A stretch of DNA of 64,000 bases from Streptomyces hygroscopicus subsp. hygroscopicus (GCF_030269125.1 NZ_BSSM01000001.1:248001-312000), one strand, 5' to 3'. Shown: positions 33,739 through 43,406, counted from the stretch's first letter. The notes: a model not told the origin generated them from the letters alone. Made by a program: numbers and translations.

Positions 33739-36700
33739 TCACCGGCCGAAGCCGTAGGCGAAGAGGTGGGCGCTGCCCGTCGAGCCCGTCACCGGCAGGG
33801 TGATCGACGCCACCTGCCTGGACGCGTCGAGCGGGACCTTCGTGGCGAAGACGTAGGTCTTCACGCCGTCCCTGCCGCCGCTGCCGGTGTTCCGGTAGCC
33901 CGTCGTGACCGCCGTGGTGTCCCCCGCCATCGGCTTGCTCGAACCGGCGTTGAGCGTCCAGTCCGAGAAGCCGACCGTCGCCTTGGACGTGGTGCCGTCG
34001 GTGTAGGTGACGGTCACCGTGCCCGAGACCCCGCTGCCGTCGGCCGGCGCGTTGGTCGCCGTGCCCAGCAGGCCCAGCGACGCTCCCGACGCACCGGCCG
34101 CCATGGGGATGGTCTGGCCGGCCATCTCCAGGTTGTCCAGCCGACCGGACGCCACCGTCGGCCAGGTGTAGGAGACGCCGTCGACCGTGACGGTGGAGCC
34201 GCTCGTGACCCCGGCCGCCGACAGCGCGTTTTGCGAGAACGCCCAGCCGCCGCTGTCGAAGCCGCCCGAGAAGGTCGCACCGTCGGGATAGACGCCCTCG
34301 TTGGTGTCGTACGGCCACAGCTCGCCGGCCTTGGCCACCGCGACCCGCAGGGCCGCCCCGTTCAGCGCCGCCCCGGTGCTGTGGTCGGTCAACGCGAAGG
34401 TGACGGGGAACGTCCCTTCGCTCGCGCCCGCCGTCACATGGACCTTCGCCTCGGCGCTGCCCGAGGCGGGCACCGTCAGCGAGCCGGACGCCGGGTCGAG
34501 CGTGACGCCCGATGACGCCGTCGCCTTCCAGTCGACGGTGGCGTCCTTGCCGCCGAGGTTGGTGAGGTCGAGCGTGCCGTCACCGGAAGTACCGGGCTGA
34601 AGCACCAGGCCGTCGCTGGACGGGCCGGCCGCGGCCAGGACGCGGTCCCCTCCCGTGGTGTCCGACGGCGGCGCCGCCGACGGGCCGGAGGCCCAGGACT
34701 TGTCCGGCTGTGTGCCGAGGGTGAAGTCCAGGGTGCCCGCGTCCTTGAACTGCCCGTACGTCAGCCAGGAGGTGTTCCACTCCTTGCCCTTGACGTCGAG
34801 GGACTGCACGTACGGGGCGTCGGGCGCCGCCTGCGGTGCGTTGATCCGCACCGTCCTGCCGCCGGCGAGCGCCACCTTCGCCACAGGGAATGCCGGGCTG
34901 CCGAGCACCAGGGTGTCCGTGCCCGGGGTCTCGGGGTACATGCCCAGTTCGGACCAGACGTACCAGGAGCTCATCGCACCCAGGTCGTCGTTGCCGAACG
35001 AGCCGACCGGGGCGTTGAAGTACAGATTCCGCTGGGCCGCGCGCACGGCCTCCTGCGTCTTCCACGGCTGACCCGTGTAGTCGTACTCCCAGGGGATCTC
35101 CACGCTGGGCTCGTTGCTCAGGTTGGCATCGGTGTTGCCGGGATCGGTGATGTTGTCGAGCAGACCGTCCAGGAAGGACGAGTACGCCTTGTCACCCCCG
35201 CGTGCCTGGATGAGCTGCCGCAGGTTGAACGGGACCATCGGGGTGTACTGGGCCGACGTGCCCTCGACGAAGCCGTTGGAGGTACCCGGGGTGAATCCGC
35301 CCGCGAACCGGCCGTCCTTGTCCTTCGCCTGCATGTATCCGGTCTGCGGGTTGAGGACGTTCATCCAGTCCTGGGCGCGGGTGGCGAACTTCCGGTGGAT
35401 GTCGTTCCTGCCCAGCGACTTGGCGAAGGCGGCGAGGGCGTAGTCGGCGGAGTCGTACTCCAACTGCGTGGAGACCGGGCCGTAGAAGTTGCAGCACCCG
35501 TAGTCGTTCTCGTCCAGCGGGAGGTAGCCCTTCGCGTCCCGCACCGATTCGCCGGGGCGGTCGTTGTTCGGGACGGTGGCCTCGTGCTGCAGGGCGGCGA
35601 GGGCCTTGCCCGTGTCGAAGCCACGGGCACCGAAGGCGTACGCGTCCGCGATGATGCCGGCTGCCGGGTCGCCGACCATGACGTAGCTTTCGCCGTTGTT
35701 GGAGGCCCACTTGGGAAGCAGGCCCGTCTGGTCGTAGCCGTTGAGCATCGAGGTGACGACGTCGTCGGCGACCTTGGGTTCGACCATCGCCATCAACTGG
35801 GTCTGGGAGCGGTAGGTGTCCCAGCCCGAGTAGTTGGCGTACTGGGCCCGCTGGCCCTTGGCCAGCTTGTGGATCTGGTTGTCCATGCCCATGTACCGGC
35901 CGTCGTCGTCCGAGAAGACGTTCGGGTGCAGCAGCGCGTGGTAGAGCGCCGTGTAGAACTGCACCCGCTGGTCCCGGGTGCCGCCCCCGATCCGGAGCTT
36001 GTCCAGCACCGCGTTCCAGGCGTCGTGGTTGGCCCGCTCCACCGCGTCGAGGTTCCAGCCCTTGATCTCGGTGGTGAGGTTGTCCGCCGCGGCGGCGTCG
36101 CTGGTGTACGAGATGCCGACCTTCGCTCTCACCGTGGGGGCGGAGGACGTGTCGAAGGTCAGGTACATCCCGTTCGCACCCGTCGTGGGCGGCTGGGTGG
36201 CCTTGCCCGTGGCCGGCGTCGAGGGCGTGGCGCCGGCGCTCGGGGCCGGGGACGGGACCCCGGAGGGCCGTCCGACGCTGTCGTGCACGGTCGGGGACGG
36301 GGCCTCGGGAACGGTGAAGTGCTCCTCCTTCAACCGCTTCGACGGGCGTGTCCGCAGATCCTGCCGGGCCTTGCCCGCCTTCAGCGACGTCGCGTCGGGG
36401 GTGATGGTGCTGCCGATCCAGGTCCCGCTGCTGGTGAACGGCCGGTCGAACCTGATGTCGAAGTGCAGGGTGTAGCGGTTGTGGGCACCGCAGAAGTGAC
36501 CGCTGTCGACGGAGCCGCGGATCTCCTTCCTGTTCACCACCTGGACGCGGGTCCCGTCCACCTGGGTGGCACCCCCGCTGAGCTTGAACAGCAGGTTCGC
36601 CCGGCTGCCCGCCGGGAAGGTGAAGGAGCCCAGGCCGGCGCGGGTGGTGTCGGTCAGCCGGGTCGTGACACCGCTCGCGTCGGTGACCTCGTAGAACCCG

Positions 36701-37152
36701 ATGCCGGTCTGCTCGTCGGCGTGGCGGAAGCCCGCGGACGCGTCGCCGAGCTTGCCCGAGAGCGTGCCGGTCACCGGAAGAACGGGCAGGTCGCCCGCGA
36801 CGCCGCAGCCGGGTCCGGAGACATGGGTGAGGCTGAAGCCCGAGATCTTGTCGTCGTTGTACTCGTAGCCGCCGCCCGAGGGCCGGTCGGGCGTGGTGTC
36901 CGGGCCCCACTGCACCATCCCGGCCGGCATGTCGGGGCCGGGGAACGTGTCCACCTCTCCGGAGGTGCCGATCAGGGGGTTGACGAGGGACGCGGGATCT
37001 TTCACCAGGGCCGGTGGCGCGGCACTCGCGGCATGGGCGTCCCCGATCGCCGGGAGCGGGAATGCCGCGATCCCCAGGACGGAGATCACGGCGAGGCGTT
37101 GGCGAAGTCTTCCTCGGTTACGTGGCGCGGCTGAACGTCGGGATCGGACCAT
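33739..37152 (-). CDS. Secreted glycoside hydrolase family 92 alpha-mannosidase
   Basis: 1137 aa with a Sec-type signal peptide (Arg-rich start, LAVISVLGIAAFPLPAI, then AHAASA). GH92 enzymes are calcium-dependent exo-alpha-mannosidases. The N-terminal sandwich begins VNPLIGTSGEVDTFPG, and the (alpha/alpha)6 catalytic domain includes the family motifs WDTYRSQTQLM, EYDYTGQPWKTQ and FGNDDLGAMSSWYVWSELGMYP. After about residue 900 come an NEW3-type beta domain (LTNLGGKDATVDW, GSAEAKVHVTAGASEG) and a further carbohydrate-binding-like domain. ATG 37152 is preceded by GGAGG. It probably trims mannose from fungal or yeast mannans or glycoproteins outside the cell. Confidence 0.92.
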   Translation of the reverse strand: MVRSRRSAAPRNRGRLRQRLAVISVLGIAAFPLPAIGDAHAASAAPPALVKDPASLVNPLIGTSGEVDTFPGPDMPAGMVQWGPDTTPDRPSGGGYEYNDDKISGFSLTHVSGPGCGVAGDLPVLPVTGTLSGKLGDASAGFRHADEQTGIGFYEVTDASGVTTRLTDTTRAGLGSFTFPAGSRANLLFKLSGGATQVDGTRVQVVNRKEIRGSVDSGHFCGAHNRYTLHFDIRFDRPFTSSGTWIGSTITPDATSLKAGKARQDLRTRPSKRLKEEHFTVPEAPSPTVHDSVGRPSGVPSPAPSAGATPSTPATGKATQPPTTGANGMYLTFDTSSAPTVRAKVGISYTSDAAAADNLTTEIKGWNLDAVERANHDAWNAVLDKLRIGGGTRDQRVQFYTALYHALLHPNVFSDDDGRYMGMDNQIHKLAKGQRAQYANYSGWDTYRSQTQLMAMVEPKVADDVVTSMLNGYDQTGLLPKWASNNGESYVMVGDPAAGIIADAYAFGARGFDTGKALAALQHEATVPNNDRPGESVRDAKGYLPLDENDYGCCNFYGPVSTQLEYDSADYALAAFAKSLGRNDIHRKFATRAQDWMNVLNPQTGYMQAKDKDGRFAGGFTPGTSNGFVEGTSAQYTPMVPFNLRQLIQARGGDKAYSSFLDGLLDNITDPGNTDANLSNEPSVEIPWEYDYTGQPWKTQEAVRAAQRNLYFNAPVGSFGNDDLGAMSSWYVWSELGMYPETPGTDTLVLGSPAFPVAKVALAGGRTVRINAPQAAPDAPYVQSLDVKGKEWNTSWLTYGQFKDAGTLDFTLGTQPDKSWASGPSAAPPSDTTGGDRVLAAAGPSSDGLVLQPGTSGDGTLDLTNLGGKDATVDWKATASSGVTLDPASGSLTVPASGSAEAKVHVTAGASEGTFPVTFALTDHSTGAALNGAALRVAVAKAGELWPYDTNEGVYPDGATFSGGFDSGGWAFSQNALSAAGVTSGSTVTVDGVSYTWPTVASGRLDNLEMAGQTIPMAAGASGASLGLLGTATNAPADGSGVSGTVTVTYTDGTTSKATVGFSDWTLNAGSSKPMAGDTTAVTTGYRNTGSGGRDGVKTYVFATKVPLDASRQVASITLPVTGSTGSAHLFAYGFGR

Positions 37153-37252
37153 CGGTTGCCTCCGCAGCGTTTCGTGCTTCGCACAGGTGCTGGTGTGCCG
37201 AAGGGCAGGGACGTCGGTGAGGGGCCGCGGTGCCGGGCGCGGCCATGCGGCC

Positions 37253-37316
37253 TGACAACGTTGCCATTCACACGTGACGAGTGAACCCGTGGGCTTACGA
37301 CCTGTCAACGATGCCA
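37253..37316. promoter_or_regulatory. Pair of LacI-like operator half-palindromes upstream of GH92
   Basis: TGACAACGTTGCCA (37253-37266) and TGTCAACGATGCCA (37303-37316) are 50 bp apart in the 384-bp region between the divergent GH92 and P450 genes. The CAACGTTG core is typical of LacI-family sites controlling actinomycete glycosidase genes. A direct test is lacking and no LacI gene is in the window. Apart from this the region shows no gene. Confidence 0.45.
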
Positions 37317-37536
37317 ACGGCGGTTTCTGGGAGCGACGTTCGCAGTGCGCCCTCCGGCACCTCGATCGCCGCCTCCGCTCCACCACCGCGGGCACCCGGG
37401 CTCGCCGGATGCGCCGGCCGTGCCGGATGCCGGTTCCAGGATCCTTCCGACTTTGGTGGCGGAGGGGGGCCGCTTCGGCTGATCATTATTCAACTACCGT
37501 GTGGCGCAAGCCAGTCACTGACCTTGAGGGAGCCCC

Positions 37537-38760
37537 ATGCCCACCGCGCAGGTGCCCGACATCCTCTCGCCCGAATTCGCCGCGGACCCCTACTCGGCGT
37601 ACCGTCTGATGCACGATGCCGCGCCCCTCATCTGGCATGAGGCGACGCAGAGTTACATCGTCTCGCGCTACGAGGACGTCGAGCACGTCTTCAAGGACAA
37701 GAACGGCGAGTTCACCACCGACAACTACGACTGGCAGATCGAGCCCGTGCACGGCAAGACGATCCTCCAGCTCAGCGGCCGTGAGCACGCCGTGCGCCGC
37801 GCCCTCGTCGCTCCCGCCTTCCGCGGCGCCGACCTCCAGGAGAAGTTCCTCCCCGTCATCGAGCGCAACTCGCGCGAACTGATCGACACCTTCCGGAACT
37901 CCGGCTCCGCCGACCTGGTCAACGACTACGCCACCCGCTTCCCGGTCAACGTGATCGCCGACATGCTGGGGCTCGACAAGGCGGACCACGCGCGCTTCCA
38001 CCGTTGGTACACGTCCGTCATCGCCTTCCTCGGCAACCTCTCGGGCGACCCGGAGGTGGCCGCGGCGGGCGAGCGGACCCGGGCCGAGTTCGCCGAGTAC
38101 ATGCTGCCGATCATCCGGGAGCGCCGCGAAAGCCTGGGCGACGACCTGCTGTCCACGCTGTGCACCGCCGAGGTCGACGGGGTGCGGATGAGCGACGAGG
38201 ACATCAAGGCGTTCTGCAGCCTGTTGCTCGCCGCCGGCGGCGAGACCACCGACAAGGCGATCGCCAGCATCTTCGCGAACCTGCTCCGCCACCCCGACCA
38301 GCTCGCCGCCGTCCGCGCCGACCGCGACCTGATCCCGCGGGCCTTCGCCGAGACCCTGCGGTACACCCCGCCCGTCCACATGATCATGCGGCAGTCGGCG
38401 ACCGAGGTGAAGCTCAGCGGCGGCACCATCCCCGCCGGCGTCACCGTCACCTGCCTGATAGGCGCCGCCAACCGGGACGGGAGCCGCTACCGCGAGCCCG
38501 ACCGCTTCGACATCTTCCGTGACGACCTGACCGCGACGACCGCCTTCTCCGCCGCCGCCGACCACCTCGCCTTCGCGCTCGGCCGGCACTTCTGCGTCGG
38601 CGCCCTGCTCGCCAAGGCGGAGGTCGAGATCGGCGTCGGCCAACTGCTGGACGCCATGCCCGACATGCGCCTCGCCGACGGCTTCGACCCGGTGGAGGAG
38701 GGGGTCTTCACCCGCGGACCGCAGCGCCTGCCGGTGCGGTTCACGCCCGTGACGGCCTGA
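37537..38760 (+). CDS. Cytochrome P450, stand-alone
   Basis: 407 aa complete class I P450. Visible: I-helix AAGGETTD, ExxR in ETLRYTPP, and haem loop FALGRHFCVGA. GAGGGA lies 5 nt before ATG. No ferredoxin or reductase gene is nearby. It is convergent with the conservon operon, which ends with its own P450; conservons often travel with two P450 genes, but here the strand is opposite, so a functional link is only possible. Substrate unknown. Confidence 0.93.
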   Translation: MPTAQVPDILSPEFAADPYSAYRLMHDAAPLIWHEATQSYIVSRYEDVEHVFKDKNGEFTTDNYDWQIEPVHGKTILQLSGREHAVRRALVAPAFRGADLQEKFLPVIERNSRELIDTFRNSGSADLVNDYATRFPVNVIADMLGLDKADHARFHRWYTSVIAFLGNLSGDPEVAAAGERTRAEFAEYMLPIIRERRESLGDDLLSTLCTAEVDGVRMSDEDIKAFCSLLLAAGGETTDKAIASIFANLLRHPDQLAAVRADRDLIPRAFAETLRYTPPVHMIMRQSATEVKLSGGTIPAGVTVTCLIGAANRDGSRYREPDRFDIFRDDLTATTAFSAAADHLAFALGRHFCVGALLAKAEVEIGVGQLLDAMPDMRLADGFDPVEEGVFTRGPQRLPVRFTPVTA

Positions 38761-38780
38761 CCCGCGCCACCGCCGAGGTG

Positions 38781-38803
38781 ATGGGCCCCGTCCAGGGGCC
38801 CAT
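38781..38803. terminator. Bidirectional terminator between P450 genes
   Basis: ATGGGCCCC (38781-38789) and GGGGCCCAT (38795-38803) form a 9-bp stem with a 5-nt loop in the 110-bp gap between convergent genes. Confidence 0.65.
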
Positions 38804-38870
38804 GTGCCCGCGCCGCCGTACCACCGAGTCGGTCGGGGCGCCTGCCCTACCTGATCACCACGCGCCCGCC

Positions 38871-40127
38871 CTACTGCACCACCGGCGTGAACCGCACCGG
38901 CAGCGCCGTCAGACCCCGCATCCAGACCGACGGACGCCAGGTCAGCGTCTCCGGCTCGACCGACAGCACCAGGTCGGGCAGCCGCTCCAGCAGCGTCTCC
39001 ACCGCCGTCCGCGCCATCACGTCCGCCAGCAGCGGTGCCGGATAGGGGCAGCGGTGCTCGCCGTTGCTGAACGAGAGGTGCGCGGAGTTCTCCGCGCCCA
39101 CGTGCGAGTCGGGCCAGATCTGCGGGTCGGTGTTGGCCGCGGCCAGTCCCAGCACCAGACAGTCGCCCGCGCGGATCTGCCGCCCGCCCAGCTGGGTGTC
39201 CCTGACGGCCCAGCGCCCGATGAAGTTCTGCGTCGGCGTGTCCAGCCACAGCGCCTCGTTGAGCGCCTCGCCCACACTGAGCCTGCCGCCCGACACGTTC
39301 ACCGCGAACCGCTCGTCCGTCAGCAGCAGCCGCAGCGTGTTGCAGATCCAGTTCGCGGTCGGCTGCTGCGCCGCGGCGATCACCGAGATCAGGTCCTGGA
39401 CGATCTCCTCGTCCGTCAGCCCCGCCGGATGCAGCAGCATGCGCGAGGTGACGTCCGGACCGGGGCTTTCCCGCTTGTCCTTCACCAGTTGCCGCAGCCG
39501 CTCGCCCACGCGCCCGTAGGCGGCCACCGGGTCGTCGCCCTCCGCGGCGTCGAGCGAGATCCGCAGGTCCTCGACGAGTTGCCGGGTGTCCTCGCCGGAG
39601 GTCGGCATCCCGCACATCTGCACCACGGCACGCATCGGCAGGGCGTGCGCGTATCCGGTCATCAGCTCGGCCTGGCCGCTGCCCGCGAAGGCGGCGATGA
39701 GCCGGTCGGCGATCAGCTGGCAGTTGTGCGCCAGTTCGAACTGGTCGACGCCTTCCAGCGCCTGGGTGATCACCCCGGCCCGCCGCCGGTGCTCGTCGCC
39801 CTCGGTGAACAGCACCGACGGCTGGTACCCGACGTACGGCAGCAGCGGCCAGTCCGCCGGGATGTTCTCCCACTGGTTCCAGCGCCGGGAGTCCCGCGCG
39901 AACAGCTCGTCGTGGCTGGTCACGTACGTGACTTCGGAGTAGCCGAGGACCAGCCAGGCCGGGATGTCCCCGTCGAGCAGCACCGGCGCGACCGCGCCGT
40001 GCTCGCTGCGCAGCGCGCGGTACATCTGCGAGGGCGTCTGCTGGTACTCCAGTCCCGTCAGGCGCACCGCGTCGGTGTGGGCGGGGCAGCCCGGCGGAGC
40101 CTGTCGCGCGGAAGAGGGGTCGGTCAC
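38871..40127 (-). CDS. Conservon P450 (CYP157-like) lacking ExxR
   Basis: 418 aa P450, last gene of the conservon. The haem loop FSNGEHRCPYPA keeps the Cys ligand, but the K-helix ExxR is replaced by EALW (in LNEALWLDTP) and the I-helix acid-alcohol pair is replaced (AAQQPTANW). Loss of ExxR is a recorded feature of the CYP157 family found in Streptomyces conservons; assignment to that family rests on this and on context. GTG start overlaps the cvnD stop (GTGA). Confidence 0.88.
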   Translation of the reverse strand: MTDPSSARQAPPGCPAHTDAVRLTGLEYQQTPSQMYRALRSEHGAVAPVLLDGDIPAWLVLGYSEVTYVTSHDELFARDSRRWNQWENIPADWPLLPYVGYQPSVLFTEGDEHRRRAGVITQALEGVDQFELAHNCQLIADRLIAAFAGSGQAELMTGYAHALPMRAVVQMCGMPTSGEDTRQLVEDLRISLDAAEGDDPVAAYGRVGERLRQLVKDKRESPGPDVTSRMLLHPAGLTDEEIVQDLISVIAAAQQPTANWICNTLRLLLTDERFAVNVSGGRLSVGEALNEALWLDTPTQNFIGRWAVRDTQLGGRQIRAGDCLVLGLAAANTDPQIWPDSHVGAENSAHLSFSNGEHRCPYPAPLLADVMARTAVETLLERLPDLVLSVEPETLTWRPSVWMRGLTALPVRFTPVVQ

Positions 40128-40741
40128 GGTGTCGCCTCCTGGGCCATCGCCAGTTCGTACAGGTGGTCCACGAGGGTGATCAGCACGTCCTTGCCGGACT
40201 GCCGGACCCGCGCGTCGCAGTCGACCATCGGCACCCGCTCGGACAGCGCGAGCGCCTGGCGGATCTCCTCCAGGGAGTACCGGTGGGCGTCGTCGTCGAA
40301 CCGGTTGACGGCCACCACGAACGGCGTCTTGTGGTGCTCCAGCCGGTCTATCGCGTACCAGGAGTCGTTCATCCGCCGTGTGTCCACGAGCACCACGGCA
40401 CCCAGCGTTCCGGAGAACAGCCTGTCCCACAGGAACCAGAAGCGCTCCTGGCCCGGCGCTCCGAACAGGTACAGCACCATGCGCTCGTTGAGGCTGATCC
40501 GCCCGAAGTCGAACGCCACCGTCGTGGTCGTCTTCGTCGCGACCGCACTGGTCTCGTCGAGGCCGATCCCGGCCTGCGTCATCACCTCCTCGGTGTTCAG
40601 CGGCCGGATCTCGCTCACCGAGCGGACCAGGGTCGTCTTGCCGACACCGAAACCGCCCACGATGACGATCTTCAGTCCGGTCTCCGCCGCATCGGCCAGT
40701 GGCGTGCGACGGGAGGGAAGCTCAGAGGTTGCGGAGCCCAT
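40124..40741 (-). CDS. cvnD: Conservon GTP-binding protein CvnD
   Basis: 205 aa small GTPase of the MglA-like/Cvn type. P-loop GGFGVGKTTLV (near 29-39), a switch region with TTTTVAFDFG, G3-like FGAPGQERF and the base-recognition motif NRFDD are present. In conservons it forms a membrane-associated complex with CvnA-C, likened to a eukaryotic G-protein module, which affects development and antibiotic production. AAGGAGG sits 6 nt before ATG. The start overlaps the cvnC end by 20 bp. Confidence 0.93.
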   Translation of the reverse strand: MGSATSELPSRRTPLADAAETGLKIVIVGGFGVGKTTLVRSVSEIRPLNTEEVMTQAGIGLDETSAVATKTTTTVAFDFGRISLNERMVLYLFGAPGQERFWFLWDRLFSGTLGAVVLVDTRRMNDSWYAIDRLEHHKTPFVVAVNRFDDDAHRYSLEEIRQALALSERVPMVDCDARVRQSGKDVLITLVDHLYELAMAQEATP

Positions 40742-41078
40742 GGAGCACCTCCTTGAGAAGGGCGGAGTCGGGAAGCGAGGCGACGGACCGCGCCGCGCGC
40801 GGCCGGCGGGCGGTGATGCGGCCGGTGTCGAGCAGGTCCCCGAGCAGGATCCGCACCACCGTGATGGGCAGTTTCAGCTCCGCGGCGATCTCGACGACGG
40901 CCGCGGGGTGTTGGCACAGCTCCAGGATCCGGGCGTGCTCCGACTGCATCCCCGCCGTGGGCCGGCACTCACTGACGATCAGGGTGACCAGGTCGAAGGA
41001 GTCGTCGGCACGGCTGCGGCCGGCCGTGACCGTGTAGAGCCGGTCGGGGTCACCGGTGTCCACGGGCTTGCGCATCAC
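40722..41078 (-). CDS. cvnC: Conservon protein CvnC (DUF742)
   Basis: 118 aa DUF742 protein: a winged-helix-like fold with PAAVVEIAAELKLPITVVRILLGDLLDTGRI. GTG 41078 and ATG 41075 are both possible starts; both overlap the cvnB stop (41077-41075), so coupling holds either way. A proposed adaptor in the conservon complex. Confidence 0.9.
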   Translation of the reverse strand: MMRKPVDTGDPDRLYTVTAGRSRADDSFDLVTLIVSECRPTAGMQSEHARILELCQHPAAVVEIAAELKLPITVVRILLGDLLDTGRITARRPRAARSVASLPDSALLKEVLHGLRNL

Positions 41079-41533
41079 GACGCGGCACTCCCGGGAAAGG
41101 GCTCTCGGGGCTCGGCGCGCAGGTGCTCGCCTATCTGTTCCACCAGCTCCGTCATCTGATGGCCCACCACACCGGGGTCGGCGTCCTCCTCGGCGAGGAC
41201 GGCCAGGTGCGCCCCCTCGCCGGCCTCGACGATGAAGAGCAGGCCGCCGTGGAACTCGGTCATGGACTGCCGGACGCCGCCGGTGCCGTCGCCGAACTCC
41301 ACGGACGCGCCCTGGGACAGGGCCTGGATGCCGGAGCAGATCGCCGCCAGCTGGTCGGCCTGGTCGAGCGTCAGGTGTTCGGTCCAGCAGAGCTTGAGGC
41401 CGTCCCGGGACAGTGCCAGGGCGTGCCGGGTGCCGGGAGTACGCTCCAGGAGATTCTGGAGGAGCCAGGTGAGGCTGTTGTCGGTGGTCTGCATGATGGG
41501 TGATGGGACGGTGTTACCCGGCTGACCGGTCAC
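41075..41533 (-). CDS. cvnB: Conservon roadblock/LC7 protein CvnB
   Basis: About 152 aa roadblock/LC7-domain protein (LTWLLQNLLERTPGTRHALALSRDGL, then LAAICSGIQAL). Roadblock proteins act as regulators of small GTPases, here CvnD. GTG 41533 was chosen for GGAGG about 11 nt upstream; ATG 41494 gives the more usual N terminus but has no visible ribosome binding site, so the start is uncertain. Confidence 0.9.
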   Translation of the reverse strand: MTGQPGNTVPSPIMQTTDNSLTWLLQNLLERTPGTRHALALSRDGLKLCWTEHLTLDQADQLAAICSGIQALSQGASVEFGDGTGGVRQSMTEFHGGLLFIVEAGEGAHLAVLAEEDADPGVVGHQMTELVEQIGEHLRAEPREPFPGSAAS

Positions 41534-41615
41534 CGGCCCGTTCCTCCAATCTCATGAACTCGGGCGGGAAGCGGGCGCCGGCGCCCTGGGCGCCGTACGG
41601 ACAGGGGGTCGGCGG

Positions 41616-43406
41616 CTACGGGGCGGACGGCGGCTCGGACTCGGTCCCGGCCTCCGGGCCGGCGGTGCCGCTCGCGGACCGGCGCCCGCGGTGGAAGGCG
41701 CCGAACCGGGTGCCGGCGTCGCGTGCCGGGCGCTGCTCCGGGCGTTCCGCGTCCGCCGTCTCGGACGCGGTCCCGGACACCGCGTGGGACGCCGACCGGC
41801 GCTGCTCACGCTCCCGCTCCGCCTCGGCCATGGTGCGACCGGGCGCGCGTACGGGCAGGCCGTTCGGCGTGGAGCCGGTGGCGCGCGCGGGCTGTCCCTG
41901 CGCGGGCGGCTCCGGCCGGACGGCGGGCCGCTCCGGGACAGCCGGGCGCGAGGCGGGCTCGGGTACCGGGGCCGGGGCGGGCGAGGCGGCGGGGACGGGG
42001 CCCGGCGTGGGCACGATCCCCGCGGCGGCGCGGCCGACGGCTTCGGACGACACCGCCTCGCGCCGCTGGGCGACCAGCTGCGGGGGCAACAGGACGACGA
42101 CGCCGGTGCCGCCGCGCGACGAGGGGCGGTAGTTGACGCTGATGCCGTACTTCATCGCGAGCCTCCCGACCACGGCGAGGCCGAGGCGGGTGCCCTGGAG
42201 CGAGGCGAGGTCGGTCATGCGGCCGGACACCGCCTCCTCGGCGCGGCGCATGGCCGCGTCGGCCATCTTGAGGCCACTGTCCTCGATGGTGACGACCAGT
42301 CCCGCGCTGCGGTCCTCGACATAGACGTGCACCTCGTCGATGGGCGGCGAGAAGTTCGCCGCGTTGTCCATCAGTTCGGCGAGGAGATGCATCACGCCCT
42401 CGGCGGCGAAGCCGGAGATCGCGGCGGTGGTGGAGCAGTGCAGACGCACCCGCTGGTAGGCGGCGATGCGGCCGACGGCGCCGCGCAGGATGCTCTCCAT
42501 CACGATCGGCTTGTTCCAGGCGCGGCTGGACCGGCCGCCCATGAGCAGCGCGAGCCGGTCGGTCATCAGGCCGAGCTGCGAGGTGCTGTGGTCCAGCTTC
42601 AGCAGGTCGCCGAAGACCTCCTCGCCGTGTCGTTCCTGCATGTCACGCAGGTCGGCGAGCATACTGACGGACTTGGCCTGGACGCGGCTGAGCGCCTTGG
42701 CGGAGGCGGCCTGTGCGGCGGCGGCGCGCCGCTCGCTGCGGGCGAGTTCGCGAACGTACGACTCGGTCGCGGCGCGGACCATGGGCAGCCGCGACAGGTC
42801 GAGTTCGGCGAGCACCGTGTCGGCGGAGCGGCCCTCGCGCAGCCCTGCGACGGCGGCGGGCAGGGTCTCCCGCGTCACCCGCTCCAGCTCGGCGACCGCC
42901 TCGGTCAACTCGTCATGGGCGCGTCGGCGCTCGCCGTCCAGGACGGCGGCGTGCCGCACGCATTCCTCGACGGCGGCGGCGAAGGCGTACGCGATCCGGC
43001 CCAGCTGCGGGTCGGACGGCTGGGGGACGCTGCCCAGCGCGTCGACCGCGCTCATCCCGGCCCGCAGGCGTTCGGTCACGGCGGGCAGCGTCATGTTGCC
43101 CAGGTGCGCGAGCTCCGCCGACAGCTGCGCCGCCTGCGCCTTGAGGCGCCCGGTCTCGGAGGTCTGCGCGGCGGCCGCGCACCGGGCCTGCCGGACGAGC
43201 CGGTGGCCGACGAGGACGGCCACGGCCACGCACCCCCAGGCGACCGCCACCACGGTCAGCGCCCAGGCGCGGGCGCCGGACGGCGCCAGGGCGACAGCCA
43301 CGCCGCCGGCCGCGGCGCCCACCACCAGCACGACCAGGGGCATGGTCGGCGAGGTGCGCGGCGGCTTCGCCGGCCGTTGCTGACTGAGTGGTGCAGGCAG
43401 TGACAT
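41616..43406 (-). CDS. cvnA: Conservon sensor-kinase-like ATPase CvnA
   Basis: 596 aa membrane protein. An N-terminal hydrophobic pair (about 22-65), a coiled-coil/nitrate-sensor-like middle rich in Ala and Glu, a HATPase_c domain with N-box LAELMDNAANFSPP and G-box-like SLQGTRLGLAVVGRLA, and a Pro-rich disordered tail (from about 450). There is no obvious phospho-acceptor His box, as is usual for CvnA. First gene of a five-gene operon (cvnA-B-C-D-P450). Confidence 0.92.
   Translation of the reverse strand: MSLPAPLSQQRPAKPPRTSPTMPLVVLVVGAAAGGVAVALAPSGARAWALTVVAVAWGCVAVAVLVGHRLVRQARCAAAAQTSETGRLKAQAAQLSAELAHLGNMTLPAVTERLRAGMSAVDALGSVPQPSDPQLGRIAYAFAAAVEECVRHAAVLDGERRRAHDELTEAVAELERVTRETLPAAVAGLREGRSADTVLAELDLSRLPMVRAATESYVRELARSERRAAAAQAASAKALSRVQAKSVSMLADLRDMQERHGEEVFGDLLKLDHSTSQLGLMTDRLALLMGGRSSRAWNKPIVMESILRGAVGRIAAYQRVRLHCSTTAAISGFAAEGVMHLLAELMDNAANFSPPIDEVHVYVEDRSAGLVVTIEDSGLKMADAAMRRAEEAVSGRMTDLASLQGTRLGLAVVGRLAMKYGISVNYRPSSRGGTGVVVLLPPQLVAQRREAVSSEAVGRAAAGIVPTPGPVPAASPAPAPVPEPASRPAVPERPAVRPEPPAQGQPARATGSTPNGLPVRAPGRTMAEAEREREQRRSASHAVSGTASETADAERPEQRPARDAGTRFGAFHRGRRSASGTAGPEAGTESEPPSAP

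Noticed and set aside
37153-37395. N-terminal extension of the GH92 protein
   Set aside because: The frame stays open, but the added sequence lacks coding character and would bury the signal peptide that begins at ATG 37152.
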